A DNA stretch of 60,773 nucleotides from Candidatus Blautia merdavium (lineage in GTDB: Bacteria > Bacillota > Clostridia > Lachnospirales > Lachnospiraceae), in the NCBI GenBank assembly GCA_019119975.1, contig DWVZ01000009.1:1-60773 (forward strand). The letters run 5' to 3'. Of this stretch, positions 1 to 9,661 are shown one piece after another. The translations under genes were made by a program, and so were the position numbers. The notes below the pieces were generated by a model. The model saw only the letters and a program-made list of their open reading frames with translations, was not told the DNA's origin and searched no databases. The stretch's first letter is position 1. Every line of letters starts with the position of its first letter.

Positions 1-158
1 AGGTAGACTGCCTTCAGGGCATATTCTCCCCGCACTTCCTTATTTTGCTGCTCCTGGCTGTCTCCGAAAAAGTAATTCCGAGCCGCGGACACACCCACCA
101 GAAGGACTCCGGTGATCGCGAGAACACCCAGGTAAACCGCTGCGTTTCTTTTTTTCAT
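1..158 (-). CDS. Partial CDS (N-terminus only), putative membrane-anchored or secreted protein
   Basis: Reverse complement reads MKKRNAAVYLGVLAITGVLLVGVSAARNYFFGDSQEQQNKEV..., with a GGAGAAATTCCT ribosome-binding region before the ATG; runs off the window edge. Confidence 0.6.
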   Translation of the reverse strand, partial: MKKRNAAVYLGVLAITGVLLVGVSAARNYFFGDSQEQQNKEVRGEYALKAVY

Positions 159-406
159 AGGAATTTCTCCTCGCTCTCTTATGCTCTGTTTTCTTTACTC
201 AGAATAACATACGGCAGACTTCTTCACAATAGAAAATGCAGATAACAGCCGCCTGCATTGCTGCCCGATACAGAAAACTCTATAGAACTTGCGTACCGCT
301 TTTTCTGGCTTCCTATTGCTGATTATCTCCAGAAATGAAAAAAAGATATCTTCTTTTTCAGAAGTATGCTATGATGAGAAAAATACAGGCAGGAGGGGAT
401 CACACA

Positions 407-1312
407 GTGAAAATCGAACATCTGAAATATGCCATCTGCATCTCGGAATGCGGGTCCATCAACAAGGCTGCGGAAAAGTTTTTCCTTTCTCAGCCCAATC
501 TGAGCAATGCCTTAAAATCCCTGGAAGCGGAACTGGGCTTTGAAATTTTTTCCCGTTCCAACCACGGCATCCGCATCACGCCCCAGGGACAGAAATTCCT
601 GGTATATGCCAGAAAAATCACAGAAAACTACGACCTGATCTGCAGCATTCCGTCCCAGACCACCCACAGCCATCTGTCTGTGGCTGCCGGCTATCATTCT
701 GTGATCGAAGAAGCATTTGCCCAGTTTTGCTCCGTCTATTCGGACTGTGATTCCATTCACTTTTCCCTTCACAATATGAGTTTTTCCGACATTTTAGAAA
801 GTGTGTATCAGAATAAAAATGACATGGGAGTCATCCTGGTCTCTCCGGAGCGCCGGGAGACGATTCTGGATTTCCTGAAGAACAGAAACCTTGCCTATGA
901 AACCGTTGCGGATCTGAAGCTTTACATCCAGTGCAGAAAAAATCACCCCCTGCTGAAGGAAGGTGATTTCAGCTTCAAAGACCTGCAGAATTATCCCTTT
1001 ATCGACTATAAGACCAAAACCTTATCCTCCAATACCTTTTTTCAGGATAATGACATCCCTGCACCTGTGAAAACAATTTTTGTAGATGAAAGAGATACCC
1101 GCTGCCGCATCATAGCCACTACAGACGCCTTTTCCATCGGCTGCGGGCTGCATCCCCGGGTACAGAACTATTACGATCTGGTAAATGTCCCTCTCTCCAG
1201 GTACCGGCTGCACATGCTGGTGATCTACAGCCGTTCCTCCGGGCTTACCAAAGAGGGCAAAGCCTTTGTACATCTCCTGAAAAAAGAATTGGACAGCGTC
1301 CACTGTGAGTGA
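407..1312 (+). CDS. LysR-family transcriptional regulator
   Basis: N-terminal HTH IEHLKYAICISECGSINKAAEKFFLSQPNLSNALKSLEAELGFEIFSR; GTG start with AGGAGGGG upstream at 391-398. Confidence 0.9.
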   Translation: MKIEHLKYAICISECGSINKAAEKFFLSQPNLSNALKSLEAELGFEIFSRSNHGIRITPQGQKFLVYARKITENYDLICSIPSQTTHSHLSVAAGYHSVIEEAFAQFCSVYSDCDSIHFSLHNMSFSDILESVYQNKNDMGVILVSPERRETILDFLKNRNLAYETVADLKLYIQCRKNHPLLKEGDFSFKDLQNYPFIDYKTKTLSSNTFFQDNDIPAPVKTIFVDERDTRCRIIATTDAFSIGCGLHPRVQNYYDLVNVPLSRYRLHMLVIYSRSSGLTKEGKAFVHLLKKELDSVHCE

Positions 1313-1337
1313 ACCCTGTCCCTGTACACCCGGGATT

Positions 1338-2771
1338 CTAGGATTCCCGGGCGTTTTCTTTTAATACCTCTAATTTTTCTTTTGCCGGAGGCGGCGTCAA
1401 AAGGCTTACTGCCACAAAGACGATCAAGCCTGTCAGGGCTGCCATGAGATTGGACGGCATTGCCAAAATCCCCTGAGCATGAGAAGATAAATAATATTCT
1501 GAAAACAGCCCCACTCCAATGGATGCCAGTATGGCGCAAAGCGCTCCTGCTGCCGTTCCCCTTTTCCAGAACAAAGCAAAGATCATGGGCACGAAGACCG
1601 CGGTTCCGTAAAAAAGACCGCCTACATACATCAGCTGTACAATGCTGTCCGAGATCAGAGAGATGCCGATGCCAAAGACGCAGATCGCTATGGTAACGAT
1701 CCTGGAAATCTTCAGCACCTGCTGGTCCTCCAGTTTCTTTCCCTTGAGCACATACGGTTCTATGATGTCGTTGACAAACAGCTGGGAGGACGCCATGATC
1801 TTAGAATCTGCGGTGGACATGGTGGCTGCAAAGATCCCGCCCAGAGCGATCCCCGCGATCCCGCCGGGAAGCACGTCTTTGATCAGCGCGGCATACGCCA
1901 TATCCGCATTGTCCAGATCCGGGAAAATCCCATAAGCTAAAACCCCGATAAACGCCACCAAAAGTCCGAAGACTAAATATGTGACACCGGAAAATTTATA
2001 GGCAAACTTGGCTGTGGAGGAATCCTTTGCCGCAAAGATCCTCTGAAGGATATGCTGATTGGTGGCATAGTCAAACATGTATAAAAGCCCCAGAGACAGC
2101 GGCGCCAGAAATCCCTGGGATCCAAGATCCATATACCCCTCGGGAATCTGTCCCATCAGTTCTGTATATCCTCCTGCCGCATGAAGAGCAAAGGGGATCA
2201 CCAGAACCACGGAGAGTACAATGACGATAAACTGGAATACATCTGTATTTACCACTGCTAAAAGCCCTCCGCCTACCGTATATAAGACCACCACAACCAC
2301 GGATGCGATCAGCGCCAGCTCATAATTGATTCCCGATATGGTGGAGATAACAGAAGCTGATATGGTAAACTGGATCCCCAGAGTCGCTCCGATCGCCAGA
2401 AGCTGGGCAATGACCGAGATCAGTCTTGCTGAGGTATGATACCGTTTTCCCAGAAGCTCCGGTATAGACGAAATCGGCAGTGTCCTTAATTTTTTCGCCA
2501 GCACTACGCCTAAGAGGAACATGGGGATCACGGCGCCCCAATTATACCATGCGCCTCCTATTCCCACTGCATAAGCGTACGCCACAGCGCCTACCACAGC
2601 GTTTCCTCCCATATCCGTGGCTGCCATACTGAAGCCTGCCTGGATCTTTCCCAGAGACCGGTTCGCCATCAGAAAATCATCTGCGCTCTGGGTCTTTTTC
2701 GTAGCGCTCCAGCCAATATATAAAACAATCGCAAAAACTGCTGCAATCCCCAAAATATCTAAAATACCCAT
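1338..2771 (-). CDS. Sodium:solute symporter (SSS) family transporter
   Basis: Multi-TM protein, SSS-like N-terminus (YIGWSATKKTQSADDFLMANRSLG) and internal GGIFAATMSTADSKIMASSQ motif. Confidence 0.88.
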   Translation of the reverse strand: MGILDILGIAAVFAIVLYIGWSATKKTQSADDFLMANRSLGKIQAGFSMAATDMGGNAVVGAVAYAYAVGIGGAWYNWGAVIPMFLLGVVLAKKLRTLPISSIPELLGKRYHTSARLISVIAQLLAIGATLGIQFTISASVISTISGINYELALIASVVVVVLYTVGGGLLAVVNTDVFQFIVIVLSVVLVIPFALHAAGGYTELMGQIPEGYMDLGSQGFLAPLSLGLLYMFDYATNQHILQRIFAAKDSSTAKFAYKFSGVTYLVFGLLVAFIGVLAYGIFPDLDNADMAYAALIKDVLPGGIAGIALGGIFAATMSTADSKIMASSQLFVNDIIEPYVLKGKKLEDQQVLKISRIVTIAICVFGIGISLISDSIVQLMYVGGLFYGTAVFVPMIFALFWKRGTAAGALCAILASIGVGLFSEYYLSSHAQGILAMPSNLMAALTGLIVFVAVSLLTPPPAKEKLEVLKENARES

Positions 2772-2774
2772 CCA

Positions 2775-3959
2775 TCAATCCTCCCTGCTGTGTCTGTTCA
2801 GCCAGTCAAGCGCTCCCTGCGCCATGACGGCAGTTCCTCTCCAGAGTATCTCTTCATTTGGCTGAAAATATGCGCTGTGCAGAGGCGGTTCCTTTTCCAT
2901 GCCTGTATGCCCGCACCCCAAATGAAAATAAACTCCTTTTCGCTCCTGAAAAAAATAACAGATATCCTCGCTTGCCATAATGCTGCTCTCAAGCTCCGTA
3001 TATCCCTCCGGAAACAGACTCTTTGCCGTGTCTCTCATCTCATCCGTCATCTGGGAATCATTCACGACACATGCATTGCTGTCCGACACGGAAAGCTCCA
3101 TAGAAATCCCGTACCGCTTCTCCTGTTCCCGGCAGAACCGTTCCAATTCCCCCAATACTTCTTCTCTGATTTTTTTACTGAAAGTCCTTACCGATCCCTG
3201 CAGCGAGGCGGTATCGGACACTGCATTTTCCTTTGTTCCGCTTTTGAATACCCCGGGAGAAACCACTGTGCTGTATTTCTGATACCTCTCACTGATCTCC
3301 CGGATCTTCAGGGCAGTCTCCGCTGCTGTATAAATGGGGTTTACCACACGGACCGTATCGGATATGTGACCTCCTTTCCCCCGGATCTGAATGGCAAAGC
3401 TGTCGCTGCCTGCCATAAGCTTCCCCGGCTTCAGACCGATCTGTCCTTCTCTCAGCTCCGGTATGCTATTGGTCACATGAAGCCCCAGGACAGCCTCCAC
3501 ATAAGGATTATCCAGAGCGCCTTCCTCTATCATTTTCCGGGCGCCCCCGTATCCTTCTTCCCCGGGCTGGAAAAGGCATTTCACCCTTCCTTTGATTTCG
3601 CTTTGATGTCTCATTAAAAGCTGCACCGTTCCCAGCATCATTGCCATATGGGCATCATGCCCGCAGGCGTGCATACAGCCGTTTTCGGATGCAAATTCCA
3701 GACCGGTCATTTCCTGTATGGGAAGGGCGTCCATATCCGTGCGAAGGGCAATGGTTTTTCCTGCCTGTTTCCCTTCGATAATAGTCTCAATGGCAGACAG
3801 CCCTTCGTATACCCGGAATCCGGCTCCCATTTCCTTTAGCTGCCGGCAAAGATATGCCTGGGTTTGGGGAAGCTTCAGACCTGTTTCCGGAATCTGATGA
3901 AGCTGCCTTCGCCAAAAAATAATTTTATCCTTTAATTCAAATGCTTCCTTTTTTATCAT
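2775..3959 (-). CDS. M20-family amidohydrolase / N-acyl amino acid hydrolase
   Basis: RTDMDALPIQE and MHACGHDAHMAMMLG metal-binding motifs, FQPGEEG; start overlaps the end of the upstream HAL-like gene. Confidence 0.88.
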   Translation of the reverse strand: MIKKEAFELKDKIIFWRRQLHQIPETGLKLPQTQAYLCRQLKEMGAGFRVYEGLSAIETIIEGKQAGKTIALRTDMDALPIQEMTGLEFASENGCMHACGHDAHMAMMLGTVQLLMRHQSEIKGRVKCLFQPGEEGYGGARKMIEEGALDNPYVEAVLGLHVTNSIPELREGQIGLKPGKLMAGSDSFAIQIRGKGGHISDTVRVVNPIYTAAETALKIREISERYQKYSTVVSPGVFKSGTKENAVSDTASLQGSVRTFSKKIREEVLGELERFCREQEKRYGISMELSVSDSNACVVNDSQMTDEMRDTAKSLFPEGYTELESSIMASEDICYFFQERKGVYFHLGCGHTGMEKEPPLHSAYFQPNEEILWRGTAVMAQGALDWLNRHSRED

Positions 3960-5463
3960 GCTCTCCCTCATCTGCTATGATCTTTTTCTCCCGGATCAGG
4001 CTGCTGACCTTTTCGATCTCAAAGCCGAGGATCTGATCGTCCTGCTGGATCCTCTTGGTTGCTTCCCGGATCTTTTGGTAAGCATACAGGGTTCCTTTTC
4101 CCCGAACCAGCCCCTCCTGACATTCCGAAGCCTGTGCCGCATACATGGCTTCCATTGCCGTAAGCGTATACAGATTCTCCAGCATTTTCTCTGTCTTCAG
4201 CAGAAGATACGGTGTCATACATCCGTAATCTTCTGACTCATTTGCCGTTGGGAAATAATCCATGGATGCCGGGTTTGCCAGATGCCGGATCTCATTATAA
4301 ACTGCCGCCACTGTCTTCTGCATAGTTCCGTATCCGATCACCGACGGTTCCGGTCTTAAGAATCTGGGCAGACCGCTGAATTCTTCTTTGCACATTCTCA
4401 TGATCCGGTTCGCCGTCAGACCTGCCATATGGCACAGCAGGATATCCATCATTTCCAGCGCCGCCGCCAGACCTGTGACAATGAAGAAATCAGTGGAGAC
4501 AATTTCCCGTTCCTCTGCAAGGACTGCGGGACAGTCCTCCGAAGCATTCAGATAGCCATCTACCACACTTTCCAGATAATGGAGCCCGTCCCGGATACTT
4601 CCCATGACGCCGCAGGTACTTTTAAAGCTCAGCGCTCCGTAAAGGGTTTCATTTCCATTGTGATAGATGCTGCTGCCTTCCAGACACTGATTGACAAAGG
4701 CAAGACTTTCTCTGTGCCCTCTGTGACTGGTGATCTTCAGAGTCCTCTGGTCTATAAACACCGGATTGTAACTCTGGGCTTCCAGTCCCATGGCATAGAC
4801 GGTCTCTGACATTTCGATCAGATCCCTGATCTTCCCGCACAGCAGAGCTGCCTTTCCTACGGAGAACATGTTGCTGCTGACCATGGGAAGCCCGTCTTTT
4901 GGTCCCAGCGTCAGCTTTTTCAGCCCGGCTTTCTTAAGCGCCTCCTGGGCTTTCAGCTTCTGTCCCTGATATTCCACCTCCCCTTCTCCGATCATCGCCA
5001 GTCCCAGAAACGCCATGTTCCCCAGATCTGCCAACCCTACCGAGCCTCTTGCCGGAACCAGCGGGGTAATCTCTTGATTGAGAAATTCCTTCAGCAAAAG
5101 GATCATCTCCGTCTGGACGCCTGCGGTTCCTATAAGGAAGCTGTTGAGCCTGCACAGCATTGCCGCCCGGACCCATGCCTGGTCTGCCAGCGGCAGGATT
5201 GCCACTGAATGGGAGTACAGGATCTGTCGATTGAATTTCTCGAACTCCTCCTGTGTGATCCTCCGATCTTTATTGGCTCCCAGCCCTGTGTTCATACCAT
5301 AGATCTGCTTTTGGCTGTCTGTCAGGAACAGGACTGTTTTCCTAGCTTCCTGCGCCCGTATGAGAGCCTCCTCCTGGATTTCCACCCGGGCGCCGGCATA
5401 TACCACTGCCTCAAGCTCCTGTCTGGTCAGGGATTTTCCGTCTAAAATAACTGTTTCTTTCAA
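3937..5463 (-). CDS. HAL/PAL-superfamily lyase lacking the MIO Ala-Ser-Gly motif (divergent paralog)
   Basis: HAL-fold landmarks YGMNTGLG and PLVPARGSVG...IGEGE, but the MIO site reads GSVG-LAD-LGNM instead of GSVG-ASG-DLAP. Confidence 0.82.
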   Translation of the reverse strand: MKETVILDGKSLTRQELEAVVYAGARVEIQEEALIRAQEARKTVLFLTDSQKQIYGMNTGLGANKDRRITQEEFEKFNRQILYSHSVAILPLADQAWVRAAMLCRLNSFLIGTAGVQTEMILLLKEFLNQEITPLVPARGSVGLADLGNMAFLGLAMIGEGEVEYQGQKLKAQEALKKAGLKKLTLGPKDGLPMVSSNMFSVGKAALLCGKIRDLIEMSETVYAMGLEAQSYNPVFIDQRTLKITSHRGHRESLAFVNQCLEGSSIYHNGNETLYGALSFKSTCGVMGSIRDGLHYLESVVDGYLNASEDCPAVLAEEREIVSTDFFIVTGLAAALEMMDILLCHMAGLTANRIMRMCKEEFSGLPRFLRPEPSVIGYGTMQKTVAAVYNEIRHLANPASMDYFPTANESEDYGCMTPYLLLKTEKMLENLYTLTAMEAMYAAQASECQEGLVRGKGTLYAYQKIREATKRIQQDDQILGFEIEKVSSLIREKKIIADEGEHDKKGSI

Positions 5464-5562
5464 GCTCTTCTCCTTTCTGCAGTCCTGCGTTTTTCTTTAT
5501 TATAAACACTGCCTATTTTTTCATGTACTCTCAGTTTTGTGTAAGGGTATAAGGAATCTTTA

Positions 5563-5578
5563 TAACAACATTGTGTTA
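5563..5578. promoter_or_regulatory. Imperfect inverted repeat TAACA-N6-TGTTA upstream of the HAL-like gene; possible LysR-type operator
   Basis: TAACAACATTGTGTTA about 100 nt upstream of the 5463 start. Confidence 0.3.
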
Positions 5579-5592
5579 AAGAGAAAAAGTAC

Positions 5593-5645
5593 AAAAAAGG
5601 ATCCCGCCGCAGCCGGGTATGATAGCCCTGGCTTTGGCGGAATCC
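5593..5645 (-). terminator. Rho-independent terminator at the end of the long catabolic operon
   Basis: Minus strand GGATTCCGCC ... GGCGGGATCC followed by TTTTTT, just downstream of the fumarase/mesaconase beta gene. Confidence 0.75.
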
Positions 5646-5716
5646 TCCGTCTTTTGCGCTGCACAGGCAGACTGCCTGCCCGCAGCGCAGTTTCTCTTAT
5701 AAATTTTTTCTAACGG

Positions 5717-6253
5717 TTACCCGCACACTTCTTCGTACAGATTCCTTCCCTGGGAATCAATGACTACGATCACCGGGAAGTTCTCCACCTCCAATTTACG
5801 GATGGCTTCTGTGCCCAGATCTTCATAGGCGATCACTTCTGCCTTCTTGATACATTTGGAGAGCAGCGCTCCCGCGCCTCCTACTGCCGCGAAAAAGACA
5901 GCGCCGTTCCTTACAATGGCTTCGGTCACTTCCTGCTTTCTCTTCCCTTTCCCGATCATGCCGGTCAGTCCCAGATCCAGCAGCCTGGGGGCATATTTGT
6001 CCATACGGCTGGCAGTCGTAGGACCTGCGGAGCCGATGGGGCGTCCCTCTCTTGCAGGGGTGGGTCCCATGTAATAGATCACATTCTGATCCAGCTCAAT
6101 GGGAAGCTCTTCTCCCCTCTCCAGCGCCTGGGACATCCGCAGATGCGCCGCATCTCTGGCAGTGTAAATGGTTCCTGTAATATAAACATAGTCTCCGGCG
6201 CGAAGTGTTTTCACCTCTTCTTTGTCCAGAGGCGCTTTCATATATCTGTCCAT
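5717..6253 (-). CDS. Class I fumarase-type hydratase beta subunit; by context a mesaconase subunit
   Basis: GDYVYITGTIYTARDAAH, GPTPAREGRPIGSAGPTTASRMD typical of Fe-S fumarase C-terminal subunits. Confidence 0.88.
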   Translation of the reverse strand: MDRYMKAPLDKEEVKTLRAGDYVYITGTIYTARDAAHLRMSQALERGEELPIELDQNVIYYMGPTPAREGRPIGSAGPTTASRMDKYAPRLLDLGLTGMIGKGKRKQEVTEAIVRNGAVFFAAVGGAGALLSKCIKKAEVIAYEDLGTEAIRKLEVENFPVIVVIDSQGRNLYEEVCG

Positions 6254-6271
6254 CTCTCTTCCTCCTGTATC

Positions 6272-7117
6272 CTATATGGTCCTGGCAATGTGGCGGTTCA
6301 CATGGCAGCAGATATTGACTGCCACAGGAAGCCCGGCAATGTGGGTGGCATAGGTATTGATGTTCACAGCCAGAGCTGTGGTGTCGCCTCCCAGTCCTGC
6401 TGGTCCCAGACCGATCTCATTGATCTTTGCCAGAAGTTCTTCTTCCAGTTCTTTGATATGAGGAAGCTCGGAATGCGTTCCGATCTCTCTGGTCAGGGCT
6501 TTCTTTGCCAGAATAGCTGCTTTTTCAAAGGTGCCGCCGATGCCCACGCCTACCACTACAGGAGGACAGGCGTTTGGTCCTGCTTCTCTGACCGTATTGA
6601 TGATGGCTTCCTTCACGCCTTCCACGCCGTCGGCAGGCTTGAGCATATAGATCTTGCTCATATTCTCACTGCCGAAGCCCTTGGGCGCCACCAGGATCTC
6701 CACCTGGTCGCCCGGCACGATCTCATAATGGATGATCGCCGGCGTATTATCCTTGGTATTGACTCTGAGCAGCGGATCGCCCACTACAGATTTTCTCAAA
6801 TACCCTTCTTCATAACCTCTGCGCACCCCTTCGTTGACTGCGTCTTCCACGCTGCCTCCTTCAAAATGCACATCCTGTCCCACTTTCAGGAAGACCACTG
6901 CCATTCCGGTATCCTGGCAGATGGGGATCATATCCTCCCCTGCGATCTCCAGATTCTCCAGAAGCTGCCCCAGGATCTGTTTTGCCAGGGGTCTGGTCTC
7001 CTTTTCATGGGCGTCTCTCATTGCCTTATCCATATCCGGGGCAAGAAAATGATTTGCCTGAATGCACATTTCCTTGATGTTCTCTGTAAGAAGTTCTACC
7101 TTTACGCTGCGAACCAT
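6272..7117 (-). CDS. Class I fumarase-type hydratase alpha subunit; by context a mesaconase subunit
   Basis: PICQDTGMAVVFLKVG, GPNACPPVVVGVGIGGTFEKA typical of the Fe-S fumarase N-terminal subunit. Confidence 0.9.
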   Translation of the reverse strand: MVRSVKVELLTENIKEMCIQANHFLAPDMDKAMRDAHEKETRPLAKQILGQLLENLEIAGEDMIPICQDTGMAVVFLKVGQDVHFEGGSVEDAVNEGVRRGYEEGYLRKSVVGDPLLRVNTKDNTPAIIHYEIVPGDQVEILVAPKGFGSENMSKIYMLKPADGVEGVKEAIINTVREAGPNACPPVVVGVGIGGTFEKAAILAKKALTREIGTHSELPHIKELEEELLAKINEIGLGPAGLGGDTTALAVNINTYATHIAGLPVAVNICCHVNRHIARTI

Positions 7118-7178
7118 GGTTTATTCCTCCAATTTCTGCTCTTTCTTCTGAACCGTTCCTGCGGGGTTTTCGGGCTTT

Positions 7179-8126
7179 TTACAGCTTTCTGCTGAGTCCC
7201 TTGCTCAGGTCGATCCGGTTAAATTCGTTCAGATCGTAAGTTCCCTGTTTTCCCAGGATTCCCACCAGCATATAGTAGCCGTTCCTGGGATCCTGCGGAT
7301 AATCCTTGACCAGTGTGAAATCCTCGATCTTTCCCGTGCTGGAGATATGCATCCGGGGTCCTAAGCATTCCAGGATATAATCCCCGATCTGCACGTGTGT
7401 CTCATCATAATAGGACACCGGCAGGTCCTGCTGCACCGCTTCTTTCACCTTTTTCTCCAGCTCATAGAGGTCCACATCCGGCTTTTCCTCAAACTCCAGC
7501 ACAAAGCCGTGGCGCACATCCGAACGGGGACCGTCCTGGGCATAGCCCGATCCCATAAAATACACGCACAGGTCTTCCAGAGTATGCGCCATCTTTCTGT
7601 ACTTGACCGATTTGTGCACGATCCTGGCAATATTTTCAGGAAGAGGTCCGAACATATTGGGTCTGGTAATAATGATCTCCTCCCCGATGCCCACCAGCAG
7701 ATCCGCATTTCTGTTCAGGAAAGGATAGATCAGCTCGAAATGCTCCACGATCACCATCTTGCCGTATTTGGCAGCCTCCAGAATGGCTTCTGCCAGCACG
7801 TGCATCTGGGTAAACGCCGATTCAAAGCGGATATCCAGATGATAGGTATGAGGAGAAAACGGATCTGACAGATCCTCCTGCAAAAGGGGAAGGGGACGTA
7901 TATTGACACCCTCATCGTCATTGGTCAGGTCCATCCCCGGAAACATTCCCTTGATCAGAAGGCTCTTGCCTGCCCCCGCGTCCCCGATGATCCCTACGAT
8001 GTGATCAAAGGGGCTTAAATACATCTGACTTAACTGCATCCCCAGGTCTGCCATGCGGCGGTTTCCTCTGGGTGCAAAGTAAAAGCTGTACAGGTTGCTG
8101 TCCTGCATTTGTTTTGAATATGCCAT
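7179..8126 (-). CDS. P-loop NTPase-like protein of unknown function embedded in the glutamate mutase/mesaconase cluster
   Basis: Walker A-like GIIGDAGAGKSLLIKGMF; C-terminal DETHVQIGDYILECLGPRMHISSTGKI recalls an alanyl-tRNA synthetase additional domain. Confidence 0.65.
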   Translation of the reverse strand: MAYSKQMQDSNLYSFYFAPRGNRRMADLGMQLSQMYLSPFDHIVGIIGDAGAGKSLLIKGMFPGMDLTNDDEGVNIRPLPLLQEDLSDPFSPHTYHLDIRFESAFTQMHVLAEAILEAAKYGKMVIVEHFELIYPFLNRNADLLVGIGEEIIITRPNMFGPLPENIARIVHKSVKYRKMAHTLEDLCVYFMGSGYAQDGPRSDVRHGFVLEFEEKPDVDLYELEKKVKEAVQQDLPVSYYDETHVQIGDYILECLGPRMHISSTGKIEDFTLVKDYPQDPRNGYYMLVGILGKQGTYDLNEFNRIDLSKGLSRKL

Positions 8127-8281
8127 ATTTTTCCCTCTGCCGGTACACTGCCTCCGTCTGCCGGATACCGATGCAGACAGCTCAATATACCAGAACAGCC
8201 GGGCTGTTTGTCACAGCCCAGCCCGTTTCCTATGGAAGGGCGTCTGCCCTTCCGTTTTCCAGTATCCAATTTAGAAAAGAA

Positions 8282-9529
8282 TCAGTTCTTTCTTGCCTTT
8301 CTTAAAGCCAGGATCCTTTCCATTTCATTGTAAACAATCATATAGCCTTCGTCAACACCCATACCTGGTTTTGCCAGGATCTGGTCCGGCTTGGTCGCCA
8401 TTGCGCAGTTGACGCATACCTGTGCGGAACGGTCCGTCTCATTGCAGGTGCCGCCCTGGTAAGCGCCGAAGCCTTTTTCCTTGCAGTAGAGCACTGCCTC
8501 AACGATGTTGTTGATGCCGCCTAAGTCCGGTGTCTTGATCTGTGCCATATGTCCGGCTTTGTTGTCCGCGAAATATTTCACGTCTTCCAGAGTATTGCAC
8601 CATTCATCTGCTACCAGCTCTACATCAATGCCTCTTCTGTCCACTTCTTCTCTCAGTCCCTTTAAGCAGAGCATCTGTTTTTCTCTCTCCTCTGCGTCCA
8701 TCGGACCTTCGATCCTTAAGTGGAAGGGCTTTGCAGCCTCCTCAAGCTCAGCCAGGTAATCTGCCATTGCCGGATAATTATCCACGCCGAAGATGGCACC
8801 GATAGTGCCGTATACGTCAATGTGGAATACCGGCATATAGTCTTCGTCATGGCGCAGCTTCAGCACACGGTCTCTTAACCAGCCTACATACTCTTTTAAG
8901 ATTTCTCCGTGCTCTCCCAGCTTGGTCTTTACATTGTTGATCAATGCGTGGGGCATTACGGCAGCGCCTTTTAAGATCATCTTGTCCGCATTGTCATAGC
9001 GGCTGTCTCCGGACTGGGTAAAGACAGGAATCGGTTCTTCCGAAACTGTGGTGCCGTACTCGTCTGCAACGACTTCGCACATCAGTCTCTTGCTGGATTT
9101 TGCCACTGCGTCCAGGATTGCCTGGCTGACGCCGTAGCGGATGGCAGTATGCAGCCTTTTGCCGTCCACCTGCAGATTCTCGATCATTTCGCACAGACCC
9201 TTGAAGCTGTCTGCTTCTTTTCCCACCAGCTCCGGTTTGATGTATTTCTCGATGATCGGAATAAAATCTTCAGCTAAAAACAGCGGATCTCTTCCGCCTG
9301 CTCCGGAATACTGGACAGCCGCGCAGTCGCCCCATGCGATCTGCCCGTCTTCCAGGATCAGCATAACGGAGATGGCTTCTCCTGCCTGTCTTACGGATTT
9401 AAAACCTGGTGTAACGGTTTCCCCAAAATAAGCTGCTCCGTCAGCTACAGCTCCTTTCTTGATCGCTCTTTGATCATCAAAGAAAAATCCTGTCCTAGCC
9501 TTAGAACAAACCACATCTACAATCTTCAT
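8282..9529 (-). CDS. mal: Methylaspartate ammonia-lyase
   Basis: 415 aa enolase-superfamily protein with VELVADEWCNTLEDV and KTPDLGGINNIVEAVLYCKEKG; sits directly after the glutamate mutase genes. Confidence 0.93.
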   Translation of the reverse strand: MKIVDVVCSKARTGFFFDDQRAIKKGAVADGAAYFGETVTPGFKSVRQAGEAISVMLILEDGQIAWGDCAAVQYSGAGGRDPLFLAEDFIPIIEKYIKPELVGKEADSFKGLCEMIENLQVDGKRLHTAIRYGVSQAILDAVAKSSKRLMCEVVADEYGTTVSEEPIPVFTQSGDSRYDNADKMILKGAAVMPHALINNVKTKLGEHGEILKEYVGWLRDRVLKLRHDEDYMPVFHIDVYGTIGAIFGVDNYPAMADYLAELEEAAKPFHLRIEGPMDAEEREKQMLCLKGLREEVDRRGIDVELVADEWCNTLEDVKYFADNKAGHMAQIKTPDLGGINNIVEAVLYCKEKGFGAYQGGTCNETDRSAQVCVNCAMATKPDQILAKPGMGVDEGYMIVYNEMERILALRKARKN

Positions 9530-9661
9530 AACACTCTTCTCCTATTTCCATTTCCGGATCCTCCGGCAGCCCGGCAGGCTTTTGTCCCTGCTGGATGCCG
9601 GAGGGTCTGTGTATTTTATTTTCTTCCGTGCATAAATCCCGGCAGTCTCACCGCCTGTTTA

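Noticed and set aside
6143-7195. 350 aa plus-strand ORF over the fumarase/mesaconase genes
   Set aside because: Cys/His/Phe-rich shadow ORF antisense to well-supported CDSs; typical by-product of codon bias.
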